Part shown: piece after piece, positions 23,289-31,407 of the stretch
How positions within the stretch are numbered: position 1 is the first letter of the stretch
Layout of the letters: every line of letters begins with the position of its first letter
Assembly (NCBI GenBank): GCA_016793095.1
Contig: JAEUJQ010000001.1
Coordinates: 248,001 to 312,000, forward strand
Direction: 5' to 3'
Length of the DNA: 64,000 nt
Source of the DNA: Myxococcaceae bacterium
GTDB taxonomy: Bacteria > Myxococcota > Myxococcia > Myxococcales > Myxococcaceae
Translations under genes and position numbers: made by a program
The notes under the pieces: generated by a model
Databases searched by the model: none
What the model was told of the DNA's origin: nothing
What the model saw: the letters and a program-made list of their open reading frames with translations, nothing else

Positions 23289-24935
23289 TCACTGGGCGGC
23301 GGCAGGCAGGTCTTCGGCGGGCTTCTTCTCGTTCAGCTCGGCGTCGGCGCTCCGTGCCGGGGCCTTTGGCTTGAGCTGGGCCTTCTTGCGTTCGACGACC
23401 TGTCGGGCAGCGGCGGTGCCGGGGAACTCGGAGATCAGCGCACTGCAGAACTGCTGCGCCCGATCGTACTCACCCAGCGCCTCGAACCCGTCGCAGGCGC
23501 GCTTGAGCGCCTCGGCCCGCGAGTACCCCGAGGCGCCGGCCTGCAGCGCCTTCAACGCCGCCATCACCTCGCCCCGGCGATCGCCGCTGTTGGCCGACGA
23601 CCTGGCCTGGGCGAGCTGAGCATCGACGTTGAGCTGTTTGTCACGCGCCCGGCTCGCCTCCGCGTCGCCGCTGGTGGCGATGGACTCGGTCGCCGCAACC
23701 GGAGCGTCCTGGTCGAACGAGGAGGACGGGGCGCTGCGCGGCATCACGCCGTAGCCGGCCTTCGACTTCTTCATGGGCGTGCTCCCCATCGGGGCCTGCT
23801 GCGGTGCTGGGGACGACGGCTGTGCGGTGGGCGGCGGCGGGGGCATCACGGCCTGCGCACCACGCGTGGCGCTCTCGGCCTCGGCGCGCGCGACCTGAGC
23901 CTTCTTGCCGTCCACCTCGTCAACCGGGCCGGCCAACGACCCCGTCGAGACGCCGAAGCCCGGACGGTTCGCGGTGCCGCTCATGGACTGCGCCACCGCG
24001 GCGCCGTCGTTGAGCTGATCGTCCACGTTCGACCTCTCGCGCGCCTTGCCCGTCACGTCGGCCTTCGTCGCGTCCTTCGCCTTCTCCTTCAGCTCCTCGA
24101 GCTTCACGGCGCGGCCGGCGTTGCCGAAGTCGTCGAACCGCCCGGCGCCTTCGCCGCCAGCCGGCGCGGAGCTCCGCTTCGACTCGGACTGCCGCGCGCC
24201 TGACGAGCCCTGCAGCCCGCCCTTGTCACTGCCCAGCACCGGATCGAACGCGCCCGTGTCGGCCGTCTTCGGCGCAGGCATCGGCTTCGAGGGGGCCTGC
24301 TTCTGCACCGCCGCGAGCTCCTCGTTGGCCTTGCGATCCCTGGCGAGCTTGTTGCCCAGCTTCTCCGCGCGCGCGTCGGCGTAGTTGAGATCGAGCGCAG
24401 GCTCAGCGGGCTTCTCGTCCGCCGGCGGGCCACCACGCTTCGTCTGCCGCTCATCCCAGACCTGCTGCCGCTCCTGCTCCGCGGCCTGGACGGGAACCGG
24501 CGCCGCGGCGCTCGGAGCGACGGCGACGACTTCCTCTGCGGCCTTGCGGGCGGTCTTCTCGTTGGCGGCGATGACGTCGCTCGCCGACTGGGGCGCTTCC
24601 TTCGAGGCGCGCACGGCCACCACGCCAATCACCAGCAGGCCTGCGGCCGAGGCCAGCGCGAACACCCAGCGCCGCCAGGGCGCCTGCGTCTCCTTCTTCG
24701 CGCGGCGGGCGTGCTGCTCGGCATAGGCGAGGAGCGACTCGAGGCCGGCCTCCGGCGCCGCGGTCATCGGCAGCGGGGCGAACACCGAGCGCACTCCTTT
24801 GATCTGCGCGAGCGCGTGGCTGCACTTCGCACAGGTGCGCACGTGCGCGTCGACGGCGGCGGCCTCGTTGGCCGGCAGCTCGCCGTACGCGTAGTCGAGG
24901 AGCTTGTCCTCGTATTGGTGCACACCCGTGTTCAT
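23289..24935 (-). CDS. Membrane anti-sigma factor with zinc-finger domain and long low-complexity periplasmic part
   Basis: This is a 548-residue protein. Its N-terminus carries an anti-sigma zinc-finger motif, AHVRTCAKC (His31, Cys35, Cys38), placed as in the ZAS family. One membrane helix follows, WVFALASAAGLLVIGVVAVR (about 90-109). The remaining 430 residues are charged and rich in Ala, Pro and Lys, with no recognised fold until a TPR-like C-terminus (AEALKRACDGFEALGEYDRA). It starts 2 bases after the ECF sigma stop, the usual arrangement in which the anti-sigma holds its sigma factor at the membrane. The very long outer part is unusual, since typical members have 150-300 residues. Confidence 0.85.
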   Translation of the reverse strand: MNTGVHQYEDKLLDYAYGELPANEAAAVDAHVRTCAKCSHALAQIKGVRSVFAPLPMTAAPEAGLESLLAYAEQHARRAKKETQAPWRRWVFALASAAGLLVIGVVAVRASKEAPQSASDVIAANEKTARKAAEEVVAVAPSAAAPVPVQAAEQERQQVWDERQTKRGGPPADEKPAEPALDLNYADARAEKLGNKLARDRKANEELAAVQKQAPSKPMPAPKTADTGAFDPVLGSDKGGLQGSSGARQSESKRSSAPAGGEGAGRFDDFGNAGRAVKLEELKEKAKDATKADVTGKARERSNVDDQLNDGAAVAQSMSGTANRPGFGVSTGSLAGPVDEVDGKKAQVARAEAESATRGAQAVMPPPPPTAQPSSPAPQQAPMGSTPMKKSKAGYGVMPRSAPSSSFDQDAPVAATESIATSGDAEASRARDKQLNVDAQLAQARSSANSGDRRGEVMAALKALQAGASGYSRAEALKRACDGFEALGEYDRAQQFCSALISEFPGTAAARQVVERKKAQLKPKAPARSADAELNEKKPAEDLPAAAQ

Positions 24936-24937
24936 CG

Positions 24938-25573
24938 TCAGCCCGTCACCGTTCTCGAGGCTTCGACCATCGCCTCACCATCGACTCCCAGATCTCCCAG
25001 CTTCTTCCGCAGGCCCTCCAGGGCGTAACGCATGCGGCTCTTCACCGTGTTCTCGTTCACGCCGGTGACCTCGGCGATCTCCTTGAAGCCGATGCCGTGG
25101 TACTCGCGCAGCAGGAAGACCTCGCGCTGCTCCGACGGCAGGCTCGAGATCGCACGCTCGAGCAGCGGCCTCAGCCTCGCGTTGTGCGCGCCGCGATCGG
25201 GGGTGGCCACGGCCTCGTCAGCCACCAGCTCACCCTTCGAGGGCCCCTCGGCGCCCTGCTCACCCGACGCCGGCGCGTCGAGCGAGTCGGTGGCCCTGAA
25301 GGCTTCTTTGCGCGCGCTGTCCACGCAGAGGTTCCTCGCGATCGTGTAGACCCAGGTGGTGAACCGGGCCTTTGGCTCCCATTCGCTGCTGCTGCGCACC
25401 ACCTTCAGCCACGTCTCCTGCAGCAGGTCCTCGGCACGTTGCCGATGACCGACATAACGCAGGATGAAGTTGAACACCGGCTGCCGATGCCGGGAGACGA
25501 GCGTGCTGAACGCTCGGGCGTCTCCCGACTTGAACGCGAGCATCAGCTGCTCGTCGGCAGTTGGCGGTCCCAA
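24938..25573 (-). CDS. ECF-type RNA polymerase sigma factor
   Basis: This 211-residue sigma-70 family protein has region 2 (ARAFSTLVSRHRQPVFNFIL, AEDLLQETWLKVVRSSSEWE, FTTWVYTIARNLCVDSARK) and region 4 (LPSEQREVFLLREYHGIGFK, then IAEVTGVNENTVKSRMRYAL). It has no sigma region 1 or 3, so it is ECF type. A linker of about 45 residues joins the two regions. The start is uncertain. The frame opens with TTG 25571-25573 after a GAGGA site, and no in-frame ATG or GTG lies upstream before the stop; ATG 25543 would give a protein ten residues shorter. It is coupled to the anti-sigma gene that follows. Confidence 0.88.
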   Translation of the reverse strand: MGPPTADEQLMLAFKSGDARAFSTLVSRHRQPVFNFILRYVGHRQRAEDLLQETWLKVVRSSSEWEPKARFTTWVYTIARNLCVDSARKEAFRATDSLDAPASGEQGAEGPSKGELVADEAVATPDRGAHNARLRPLLERAISSLPSEQREVFLLREYHGIGFKEIAEVTGVNENTVKSRMRYALEGLRKKLGDLGVDGEAMVEASRTVTG

Positions 25574-25624
25574 CTCATCCTCGTTGTGTCGCCCCGAGTT
25601 GAACGCATGGAGCGGCCGGGTGAT

Positions 25625-26032
25625 CTACCCGCGGGGTCTACCGCGGTAAGTCGCGAGAATGACAGGCAACACGATGCCTGTCACCAGCGCGAATTGCGCC
25701 AGCAGCACCGTCGGAAACGGCCGCTGGAGATGGATGAACAGGCTGCGTCCGAGCGCGAGTCCCAGGAGCACGCCCGTGAAGGTGCGCCAGAGGTTCGAGA
25801 GGGCGTGGGGTCGAAACCGCCCAAACGCCCAGTCCAGGGTCGCCGGCGCGGTGAGGCAGAGGACGACGGGAAGATCGAGTGGGTGCTCGAGCGGCGCGCG
25901 CACCGCGAAGAGCGCCACGAGCATCACGACGAGGGTCGGGTAGACGCCCAGACAGCGCGCGCAGACGTGCAGCGGCCCCACGCGGTAGCAGCGATCGTAC
26001 TCCTCGGGCGGGTGGTGGCTCAGCCAGAACAT
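25625..26032 (-). CDS. DUF2085-type small membrane protein
   Basis: This 135-residue protein has an N-terminal Cys-containing motif, DRCYRVGPLHVCARCLGVY, which matches the CxRC signature of DUF2085 membrane proteins. Three to four hydrophobic helices follow (LVVMLVALFAVRA, LPVVLCLTAPATLDWAF, FTGVLLGLALGRSLF, LLAQFALVTGIVLPVILATY). The family's function is unknown; the paired cysteines hint at metal or disulfide chemistry at the membrane. It lies 6 bases after the peptide-ABC ATPase and 51 bases before the ECF sigma gene. Confidence 0.75.
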   Translation of the reverse strand: MFWLSHHPPEEYDRCYRVGPLHVCARCLGVYPTLVVMLVALFAVRAPLEHPLDLPVVLCLTAPATLDWAFGRFRPHALSNLWRTFTGVLLGLALGRSLFIHLQRPFPTVLLAQFALVTGIVLPVILATYRGRPRG

Positions 26033-26038
26033 CGCGGC

Positions 26039-26917
26039 TCACTTCACCATGACGCAGGCGGCGCCGTGCTGCCCGTTGGTGAGGGCGGGGGTCGTGGCGC
26101 ATGAAGCGACCGCGAGCGGGCAACGGAGCCGGAAGGCACAGCCCGGCTCTTCGGCGACCGGCTGGTCGAGGGCTGGCTCGATGCCCGCCCCCAGCAGGGC
26201 GCGGGTGTACGGGTGCAGCGGCGACGAGAACACCGACCTCAGCGGGCCCTGCTCCACCACCCGACCGGCGAAGAGGACGGCGACCCGTGTCGCCAACGCC
26301 CGCACCACCCCGAGATCGTGCGTGACGATCACCAGGGTGAGGCGGCGCCGCGCGCGCAGTGAGGTCAGCAGCTCGAGCACCTGAGCCTGCACCGAGACGT
26401 CGAGCGCGCTCACCGGCTCGTCGAGCAGCAACACCTCGGGCTCGAGGGCGAGCGCCCGGGCGAGCGAGACCCGTTGGCGTTGTCCCACCGAGAGCGCCGC
26501 CGGCCGTTGCGCGAGCAGCTCCAGCGGGAGCTGAACGTCCGAGAGCAGGGCCTCGAGCTGGGCGGCCACGACGGGGCGACGGTGGATCTGGAAGGGCTCT
26601 GCGAGGCTCTCCCTCACGGTGCGGAGCGGGTCGAGCGCAGCCGAGGGATCCTGAAAGACGGGCTGCACGCGCCGACGCCGGCTCGCGAGCTGAGCCGCCG
26701 AGAGGGAGCCGATCACCTCGTCGCCCCACCGCACCAGGCCGCCGCTCGCGGGGAGGAGGCCCAGCCAGGCCCGGAGCAGCGTCGACTTGCCCGAGCCGCT
26801 CTCGCCGAGAATGCCGAGCACCTCGCCCTGCGCGACCGAGAGCGAGACGTCCTTCACCACCAGCCGGCGGGTTCCTGGCCAGGCCACCGAGAGGTGCTCC
26901 GTCGAGAGGATGCTCAC
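26039..26917 (-). CDS. Peptide/dipeptide ABC transporter ATP-binding protein (OppF/DppF type)
   Basis: This 292-residue ATPase has Walker A GESGSGKST, a Q-loop in PVFQDPSAALDPLRTV, the signature LSVGQRQRVSLARAL, Walker B VLLLDEPVSALDV and the switch His in IVTHDLGVVRA. Its C-terminal Cys-containing domain (GCAFRLRCPLAVASC) is typical of the Opp/Dpp/Nik subfamily. The start is GTG 26915-26917, overlapping the preceding ATPase stop as GTGA; the extra N-terminal residues of the longer frame do not match the family. It energises uptake together with the other ATPase and the two permeases encoded upstream. Confidence 0.92.
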   Translation of the reverse strand: MSILSTEHLSVAWPGTRRLVVKDVSLSVAQGEVLGILGESGSGKSTLLRAWLGLLPASGGLVRWGDEVIGSLSAAQLASRRRRVQPVFQDPSAALDPLRTVRESLAEPFQIHRRPVVAAQLEALLSDVQLPLELLAQRPAALSVGQRQRVSLARALALEPEVLLLDEPVSALDVSVQAQVLELLTSLRARRRLTLVIVTHDLGVVRALATRVAVLFAGRVVEQGPLRSVFSSPLHPYTRALLGAGIEPALDQPVAEEPGCAFRLRCPLAVASCATTPALTNGQHGAACVMVK

Positions 26918-27834
26918 GATCCCCCCAGCCGGTGGTGACACGCGACGCCGCTCGAGAACCCGGGCTGTGCGGCGCACACGTCGGTCGCTCGATCACACCG
27001 GGGGGCGAAGCGACAACCGGGCGGCCGCTGCGCGATCCCGGGTACCGCGCCGGGCAGCACGCGAGGAGCGTCGTGATCGAGCCGCGCCGCGAGCAGGCCC
27101 GCGGTGTAGGGGTGTCGAGGCCGGCTGAAGACGTCTGGGAGCGCGCCCAGCTCGGCGACCCGACCCGCGTAGAGCACGAGCACCTGGTCGGCGATGGACT
27201 CGGCGGCCGCGAGATCGTGGGTGATGAGGAGCAGCGCGAGGCCGCGCCGCGTGGCCAGCCGCTCGAGCAGCTCCAGCACGCCCCGGCGAAGGGACGCGTC
27301 GAGCGCGGTGGTGGGCTCGTCGGCGATGAGCACCCTGGGGCCGGCCGCGAGGGTCGCGGCGAGCAGGGCGCGCTGACGCATCCCGCCCGAGAGCTGATGC
27401 GGGTACTGGCGAGCGACGACCTCGGGATCCGAGAAGCCCACCTCGCTGAGCAGCGCCGAGACGCGGCCTCGAAGCTCGCGTGCAGGCAGGTGCGCGACCC
27501 GCTGGAGCACCTCGGCGATCTGCCCCCCGACGCGCATGACGGGATCGAGCGCACCCGACGGGTCCTGCGGCATCAACGCGACGGTGCGACCTCGGAGCGG
27601 CGCGAGCGCGGCGGCGTTCGCGAGGGCCTGGCCGCCGATGGTCAGCCGCTGCCACCGCGCCGTCAGCCCCTGCGGGAGCACACCACCGAGCGCAGCGGCG
27701 GTGACCGACTTCCCGCTGCCGGACTCTCCCACCAGCGCGAGCACCTGGCCTGCGTCCAGCCGCAGCGAGAGCTGATCGACCAGGGTCGCGCTGGGAGCGG
27801 CAACCTCGAGGCCCTCGAGCTCGACGAGGCTCAT
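26914..27834 (-). CDS. Peptide/dipeptide ABC transporter ATP-binding protein (OppD/DppD type)
   Basis: This 306-residue ATPase starts at ATG 27832-27834 (MSLVELEGLEVAAPSATLVD). It has Walker A GESGSGKSV, Q-loop ALMPQDPSGALDPVM, signature LSGGMRQRALLAATL, Walker B VLIADEPTTALDA and switch LITHDLAAAES. The C-terminal oligopeptide-ABC domain contains GCRFAPRCDRATDVC. It precedes the second ATPase with a 4-base overlap and follows an MshEN-domain gene by 5 bases. The transporter operon is therefore interrupted by the two MshEN genes but remains in one direction. Confidence 0.92.
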   Translation of the reverse strand: MSLVELEGLEVAAPSATLVDQLSLRLDAGQVLALVGESGSGKSVTAAALGGVLPQGLTARWQRLTIGGQALANAAALAPLRGRTVALMPQDPSGALDPVMRVGGQIAEVLQRVAHLPARELRGRVSALLSEVGFSDPEVVARQYPHQLSGGMRQRALLAATLAAGPRVLIADEPTTALDASLRRGVLELLERLATRRGLALLLITHDLAAAESIADQVLVLYAGRVAELGALPDVFSRPRHPYTAGLLAARLDHDAPRVLPGAVPGIAQRPPGCRFAPRCDRATDVCAAQPGFSSGVACHHRLGGS

Positions 27835-27839
27835 CGCGC

Positions 27840-29681
27840 TCAGGACTTGTCGAGCGCGGCGAGGATCTCCGCCTCCGAGACGAGGCCCTTCAAGACCAGC
27901 GCCTTCACCGCGCCAACGATCAGCCGCGACGGCGGCACGTCGTCGAGCTGCCCCGTCCACTCTCCCGGCTTGATCACCAGCGTGGGGCCGATCTGCGGCC
28001 CTTCGGGCGACGACGGCGTCGCACCCAGCCATGACGGCAGCGATTCACGCGGCGCGCCGGGCGGAGGACCAGCGTCGGCCAGCTCAGGGACCGGTGGCCC
28101 GGACTCCTGCGGTGGAGGCAGGGGCGCGGGGGCTGGCGCGTGAGCCACCGCGGAGGGCGCGTGCGGCTCAGGGGGCGGCTCGAAGGGGAAGTCTGGAGCG
28201 CTCTGTGGCCGCTGCTCGGCGTCGGCGAAGAGCTCGTCCGTCATCGCTGCGACGGACCCGAAGAGCGCCTCCGAGACGTTGGGCTGCGGCTGCGAGTCGG
28301 ACGACTGGGGCAGCTCCTCGATCGAGACCGACTCCTCCTGCGTCGAGAACGCGCCAGGCGTCTGGGCGAAGAAGTCGTCCACGCTCGCTGGCGGGGCGGC
28401 TGGCTGCGCCTGCGCCGGGAAGTCTCCGGACGACTCTCCGATCTCGAAGTCACCGGACGACTCGGCCGGTGGGGCGTCGATGGCGACCTCGAAGTTGCCT
28501 GACGACTCGGCTGGCGGCGCGGCATCGACCGCCACCTCGAAGGCGCCGGACGGCTCGCTCGAGAAGCTGGCGTTCGCCGACTCGGAGAGGGTGGCCTGGT
28601 CGAGGTGGCCGGACTCGAGCGAGACCTGGAAGCTGCCTCCCGACTCCACCGGGGGCGCATCGACCGCGACCTCGAACGTGCCGGACGGCTCGGCCGCGGG
28701 CGTGCCGAAGTCGAAGCCCTCAGCGGGGGGGACCTGGAAGACAGCCTGCGACTCGGTCAGCAGGACACCCGAGGGGGCCGAGCCGTCGAGCATGACGTTG
28801 CCCTGTGGCTCCGGCGGCGGATCGAAGTCGAAGGTGCTGACGGAGAAGGTGCCGCTCGACGACGACGTCAGGCCGTGATCTGCCGGCTCGAGGGACAGCT
28901 CGTCGTGACCCGGCGCGACCATCGGGGCGGGGCTCGGCGGGATGCTCGGCGGCGCCGGAGCATGCACGACGGGTACGACGGGCTTTGCCTCGAAGAACTC
29001 CGGCTCTTCTTCGTCGGGGACCTCGACCACCTGCGCGTCGGGCACCTGCTCGAGCTCGAACGACGCGCTGACGGGCAGGACCGCGGGTGGTGGTGGCACG
29101 TCTGCGGTCGTCGGCGGCAGGTCGAGCCCCGAGAACAGCTCGTCGCCCAGACTCGAGGACGACGACCCCGGGCTCTCGTCGAGGCCACCGAACAGCGCAT
29201 CGGCAGAGGGCCCCTGGCTCACGGGAGCGACGACGGGCGCGATGCTGGGCAGCTCGACGCTGGGCGGAGCGAGCATCGCGTGCGCCGCGTCGATCTCGTC
29301 ACCCGCGCCGACGTACCGGTTGACCTTCTTGTTGAGCGAGGTCTCCAGCTCCTCGATCAGGTCCGTGTTCGACGGGTCCGCCATCGCGATCGAGATCGAG
29401 TCTCCCGTCACGCGGAACGGCACGAAGCGGTGCTGCTGCTGGTACTCGACCGGCACCGAGCCCAGCACGTCGTGCGGCACGGGCGGCAGCTGGATGAAGG
29501 GGATCGCGTGCTGCTGAGAGAGCGCCTTCGCCAACTGCATCGGGGTGAGCCGACCGAGCGAGACGAGCAGATCTCCGAGGCGCGCGGGCTCTCCGGCGGT
29601 CTGATCACCCAGCGCGAGGTCGAGATCGGCCTGGGTCACGGCGCCCGACGCGAGCAGGATTTCACCGAGCTTCTTGCGCAT
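27840..29681 (-). CDS. MshEN (GspE N-terminal)-domain protein with repeat-rich acidic linker
   Basis: This is a 613-residue protein. Residues 1-135 form the MshEN/GspE-N domain (KLGEILLASGAVTQADLDLA, LGDLLVSLGRLTPMQLAKAL, PFIQLPPVPHDVLGSVP), which in PilB- and MshE-type ATPases binds cyclic di-GMP. Here no ATPase follows. Instead there is a long acidic Pro/Ser linker with imperfect ESSGxFEVAVDAPP repeats (331-424). The last 30 residues (RLIVGAVKALVLKGLVSEAE) resemble the end of the neighbouring paralogue. ATG 29681 is chosen; a GTG at 29684 is also possible. It sits between permease and ATPase genes of a peptide transporter. The role may be c-di-GMP-responsive scaffolding, by inference. Confidence 0.8.
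   Translation of the reverse strand: MRKKLGEILLASGAVTQADLDLALGDQTAGEPARLGDLLVSLGRLTPMQLAKALSQQHAIPFIQLPPVPHDVLGSVPVEYQQQHRFVPFRVTGDSISIAMADPSNTDLIEELETSLNKKVNRYVGAGDEIDAAHAMLAPPSVELPSIAPVVAPVSQGPSADALFGGLDESPGSSSSSLGDELFSGLDLPPTTADVPPPPAVLPVSASFELEQVPDAQVVEVPDEEEPEFFEAKPVVPVVHAPAPPSIPPSPAPMVAPGHDELSLEPADHGLTSSSSGTFSVSTFDFDPPPEPQGNVMLDGSAPSGVLLTESQAVFQVPPAEGFDFGTPAAEPSGTFEVAVDAPPVESGGSFQVSLESGHLDQATLSESANASFSSEPSGAFEVAVDAAPPAESSGNFEVAIDAPPAESSGDFEIGESSGDFPAQAQPAAPPASVDDFFAQTPGAFSTQEESVSIEELPQSSDSQPQPNVSEALFGSVAAMTDELFADAEQRPQSAPDFPFEPPPEPHAPSAVAHAPAPAPLPPPQESGPPVPELADAGPPPGAPRESLPSWLGATPSSPEGPQIGPTLVIKPGEWTGQLDDVPPSRLIVGAVKALVLKGLVSEAEILAALDKS
28410..28691 (-). repeat. Coding tandem repeats in the MshEN protein linker
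   Basis: Within the MshEN-domain gene, about six imperfect units of 9-16 residues follow the pattern [E][S/P]SGxFEVAVDAPP. They cover protein residues 331-424, with the best copies at 331-345, 376-391, 392-406 and 407-415. The DNA of adjacent units is clearly similar, pointing to expansion by duplication. The encoded segments are acidic and probably unstructured. Confidence 0.7.
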
Positions 29682-29687
29682 CACGCC

Positions 29688-30434
29688 TCAGCGCTTCACC
29701 TTCGCCAGGTACTCATCCCGGGTGAACACACCCTTCTCGATCAACAGCTCCACCATCGCCTTGAGCGCGCCGACCTCTTTGCGCTGGGCGTCTTCGATGG
29801 CCTTCAGCATCTGCGTGGGCGTCTTGCCGGTCGGCGCTGCCGAGGGCGCGGGCACGTCGGCGAGCGAAGCGGTGCGCTGCGCGGGGATCGACTCCTTCGT
29901 CGCCTTGCGCTTCGCGATCTCCTCCGCGCTCTTGATGATCGTGTGGCCCTGCGAATCGACGAGCTTGAAGCTGCCCTCGACGTCGTCCACGTCTCCCGTG
30001 CCGTCGTAGAACCGGGCGAACGCCCGGGCGATCGCCTGCCGGCCAGCGATCTGCGGCACCACCTTGCACCGCGAGACCGAGCGCAGGGTGTCGAGCTGCT
30101 TCAGGTTCTGCGGCTCGGCCATCGCGACGACCAGAGTCCGGCCCTCGTCGCGGAGTTGTAGCGGCAGCGCCACCAGATCGCGGGCGATGTCCTGGGGGAT
30201 CTTCGCGCGCACGTGCGCGGGCACTCCCTGGACTGCTTCGAGGTTCACCGCGGGCACGTTGAGCTGCTTTGACAACGCCTTGACGAGCATGTCCTCGGTG
30301 ACGAGGCTCATCCGCACGAGGATCTCGCCGAGCCGGCCGCCCCACTTCTGCTGCTCCTGGAGCGCGGCCTTGAGCTGGCTCTCGGAGACGACTTTGGCTT
30401 TGACGAGCAGATCGCCCAGGCGAATCGAAGGCAT
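29688..30434 (-). CDS. MshEN (GspE N-terminal)-domain protein
   Basis: This 248-residue protein's first 145 residues are a full MshEN domain: IRLGDLLVKAKVVSESQLKA, GGRLGEILVRMSLVTEDMLV, LNVPAVNLEAVQGVPAHVRA, then VALPLQLRDEGRTLVVAMAE. A charged linker follows (TKESIPAQRTASLADVPAPS). The C-terminal helix ALKAMVELLIEKGVFTRDEY resembles the end of the next gene's product. No ATPase domain is present. It is the first of two adjacent MshEN genes and lies 22 bases after a peptide permease gene. Paralogy of the two proteins is supported by both ends of the chain. Confidence 0.85.
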   Translation of the reverse strand: MPSIRLGDLLVKAKVVSESQLKAALQEQQKWGGRLGEILVRMSLVTEDMLVKALSKQLNVPAVNLEAVQGVPAHVRAKIPQDIARDLVALPLQLRDEGRTLVVAMAEPQNLKQLDTLRSVSRCKVVPQIAGRQAIARAFARFYDGTGDVDDVEGSFKLVDSQGHTIIKSAEEIAKRKATKESIPAQRTASLADVPAPSAAPTGKTPTQMLKAIEDAQRKEVGALKAMVELLIEKGVFTRDEYLAKVKR

Positions 30435-30456
30435 GAACGGCCCGGAGTCTACCGCC

Positions 30457-31407
30457 TCAGGGCCGGGCGTCGAATCTTCGCGCGAGCCCTCTTCCGACCG
30501 CCTGCGTCGCGAGGACGAGGGAGGCGATGGCGAGGCCAGGGAAGAGGGCCAGCCACCAGGCGTCGGGCGTCACGAGCGACCGATGGGCCTGCTGCAACAG
30601 CTCGCCCCAACTCGGGGCCGGCGGGGCCGCTCCCAGCCCCAGAAAAGACAGGGCGGACTCGAGCAACACCGCGCTGCCGACGGCGAAGGTGGCGGACACG
30701 ACGATGGGTGGCAGGGCGTTGGGCACCACGTGCCGCCCCAGGAGCCACAGCTCGCCCGCGCCGAGCGCCCGCGCCGCCACGACGAAGTCCCGGTCCTTCA
30801 GGCGCAACACCTCGGCGCGCATGAGCCTTGCTGCCTCGGGCCATCGGGTGAGGGCGAGCACCACGATCACGGCCGTGACGCTCGGCGTGCGCAGCGCGGC
30901 CACGATGACGATCAGGAAGAAGACGGTCGGGAAGGTCGAGGCGACCTCGAGGGCACGCGACACCAGCAGGTCGGCCACCCCACCCTTCCAGCCCGCCAGC
31001 GCCCCGAGGGCCACGCCCAGCAACGTCGAGAGCAGCACGACCCCCAGCGCGATCAGCAGCGTCAGCCGGGCGCCGTGGACGAGGCGCGCCAGCACGTCAC
31101 GGCCGATCTCATCGGTGCCGAGCCAGTGGCGGTCGTCCGGGCTCCACGGCGGCGGCTCGGGGCGCACCAGCCCTGACGTCACCACCGTCTGCGTGGGCCC
31201 GAAGGGCACGAGGGTGCCGAGCATCCACGCGGCGCGGCCGCGCAGCGTCGCCTGGGTCTGGTGCTGGAGCGCCTCGGGCCGCGTGAGCGCAGGGAGCACG
31301 AAGGTCTCGCCGTCGAGGCTGATGGCGATGGGCAGGTCCGACGCGATCAGATCGGCGCAGAGCGCGACCGCGCACCAGCACGTGAGCACGAACAGGCCGG
31401 CCCTCAT
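30457..31407 (-). CDS. Peptide/dipeptide ABC transporter permease (OppC/DppC type)
   Basis: This 316-residue permease has an N-terminal helix (LFVLTCWCAVALCADLIAS), a periplasmic loop containing HWLGTDEIGRDVLARLVHGA (the DppC-specific motif before TM2) and four to five further helices. The BPD-transport EAA-loop region is AARALGAGELWLLGRHVVPN. It pairs with the OppB-type permease, whose stop it overlaps by four bases. The loop between the first helix and the LGTDE motif is longer than usual. Confidence 0.92.
   Translation of the reverse strand: MRAGLFVLTCWCAVALCADLIASDLPIAISLDGETFVLPALTRPEALQHQTQATLRGRAAWMLGTLVPFGPTQTVVTSGLVRPEPPPWSPDDRHWLGTDEIGRDVLARLVHGARLTLLIALGVVLLSTLLGVALGALAGWKGGVADLLVSRALEVASTFPTVFFLIVIVAALRTPSVTAVIVVLALTRWPEAARLMRAEVLRLKDRDFVVAARALGAGELWLLGRHVVPNALPPIVVSATFAVGSAVLLESALSFLGLGAAPPAPSWGELLQQAHRSLVTPDAWWLALFPGLAIASLVLATQAVGRGLARRFDARP

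Noticed and set aside
25639-25648. Perfect 10-base palindrome TACCGCGGTA as an operator
   Set aside because: It lies inside the 3' coding end of the DUF2085 gene and short GC-rich palindromes are common by chance here.
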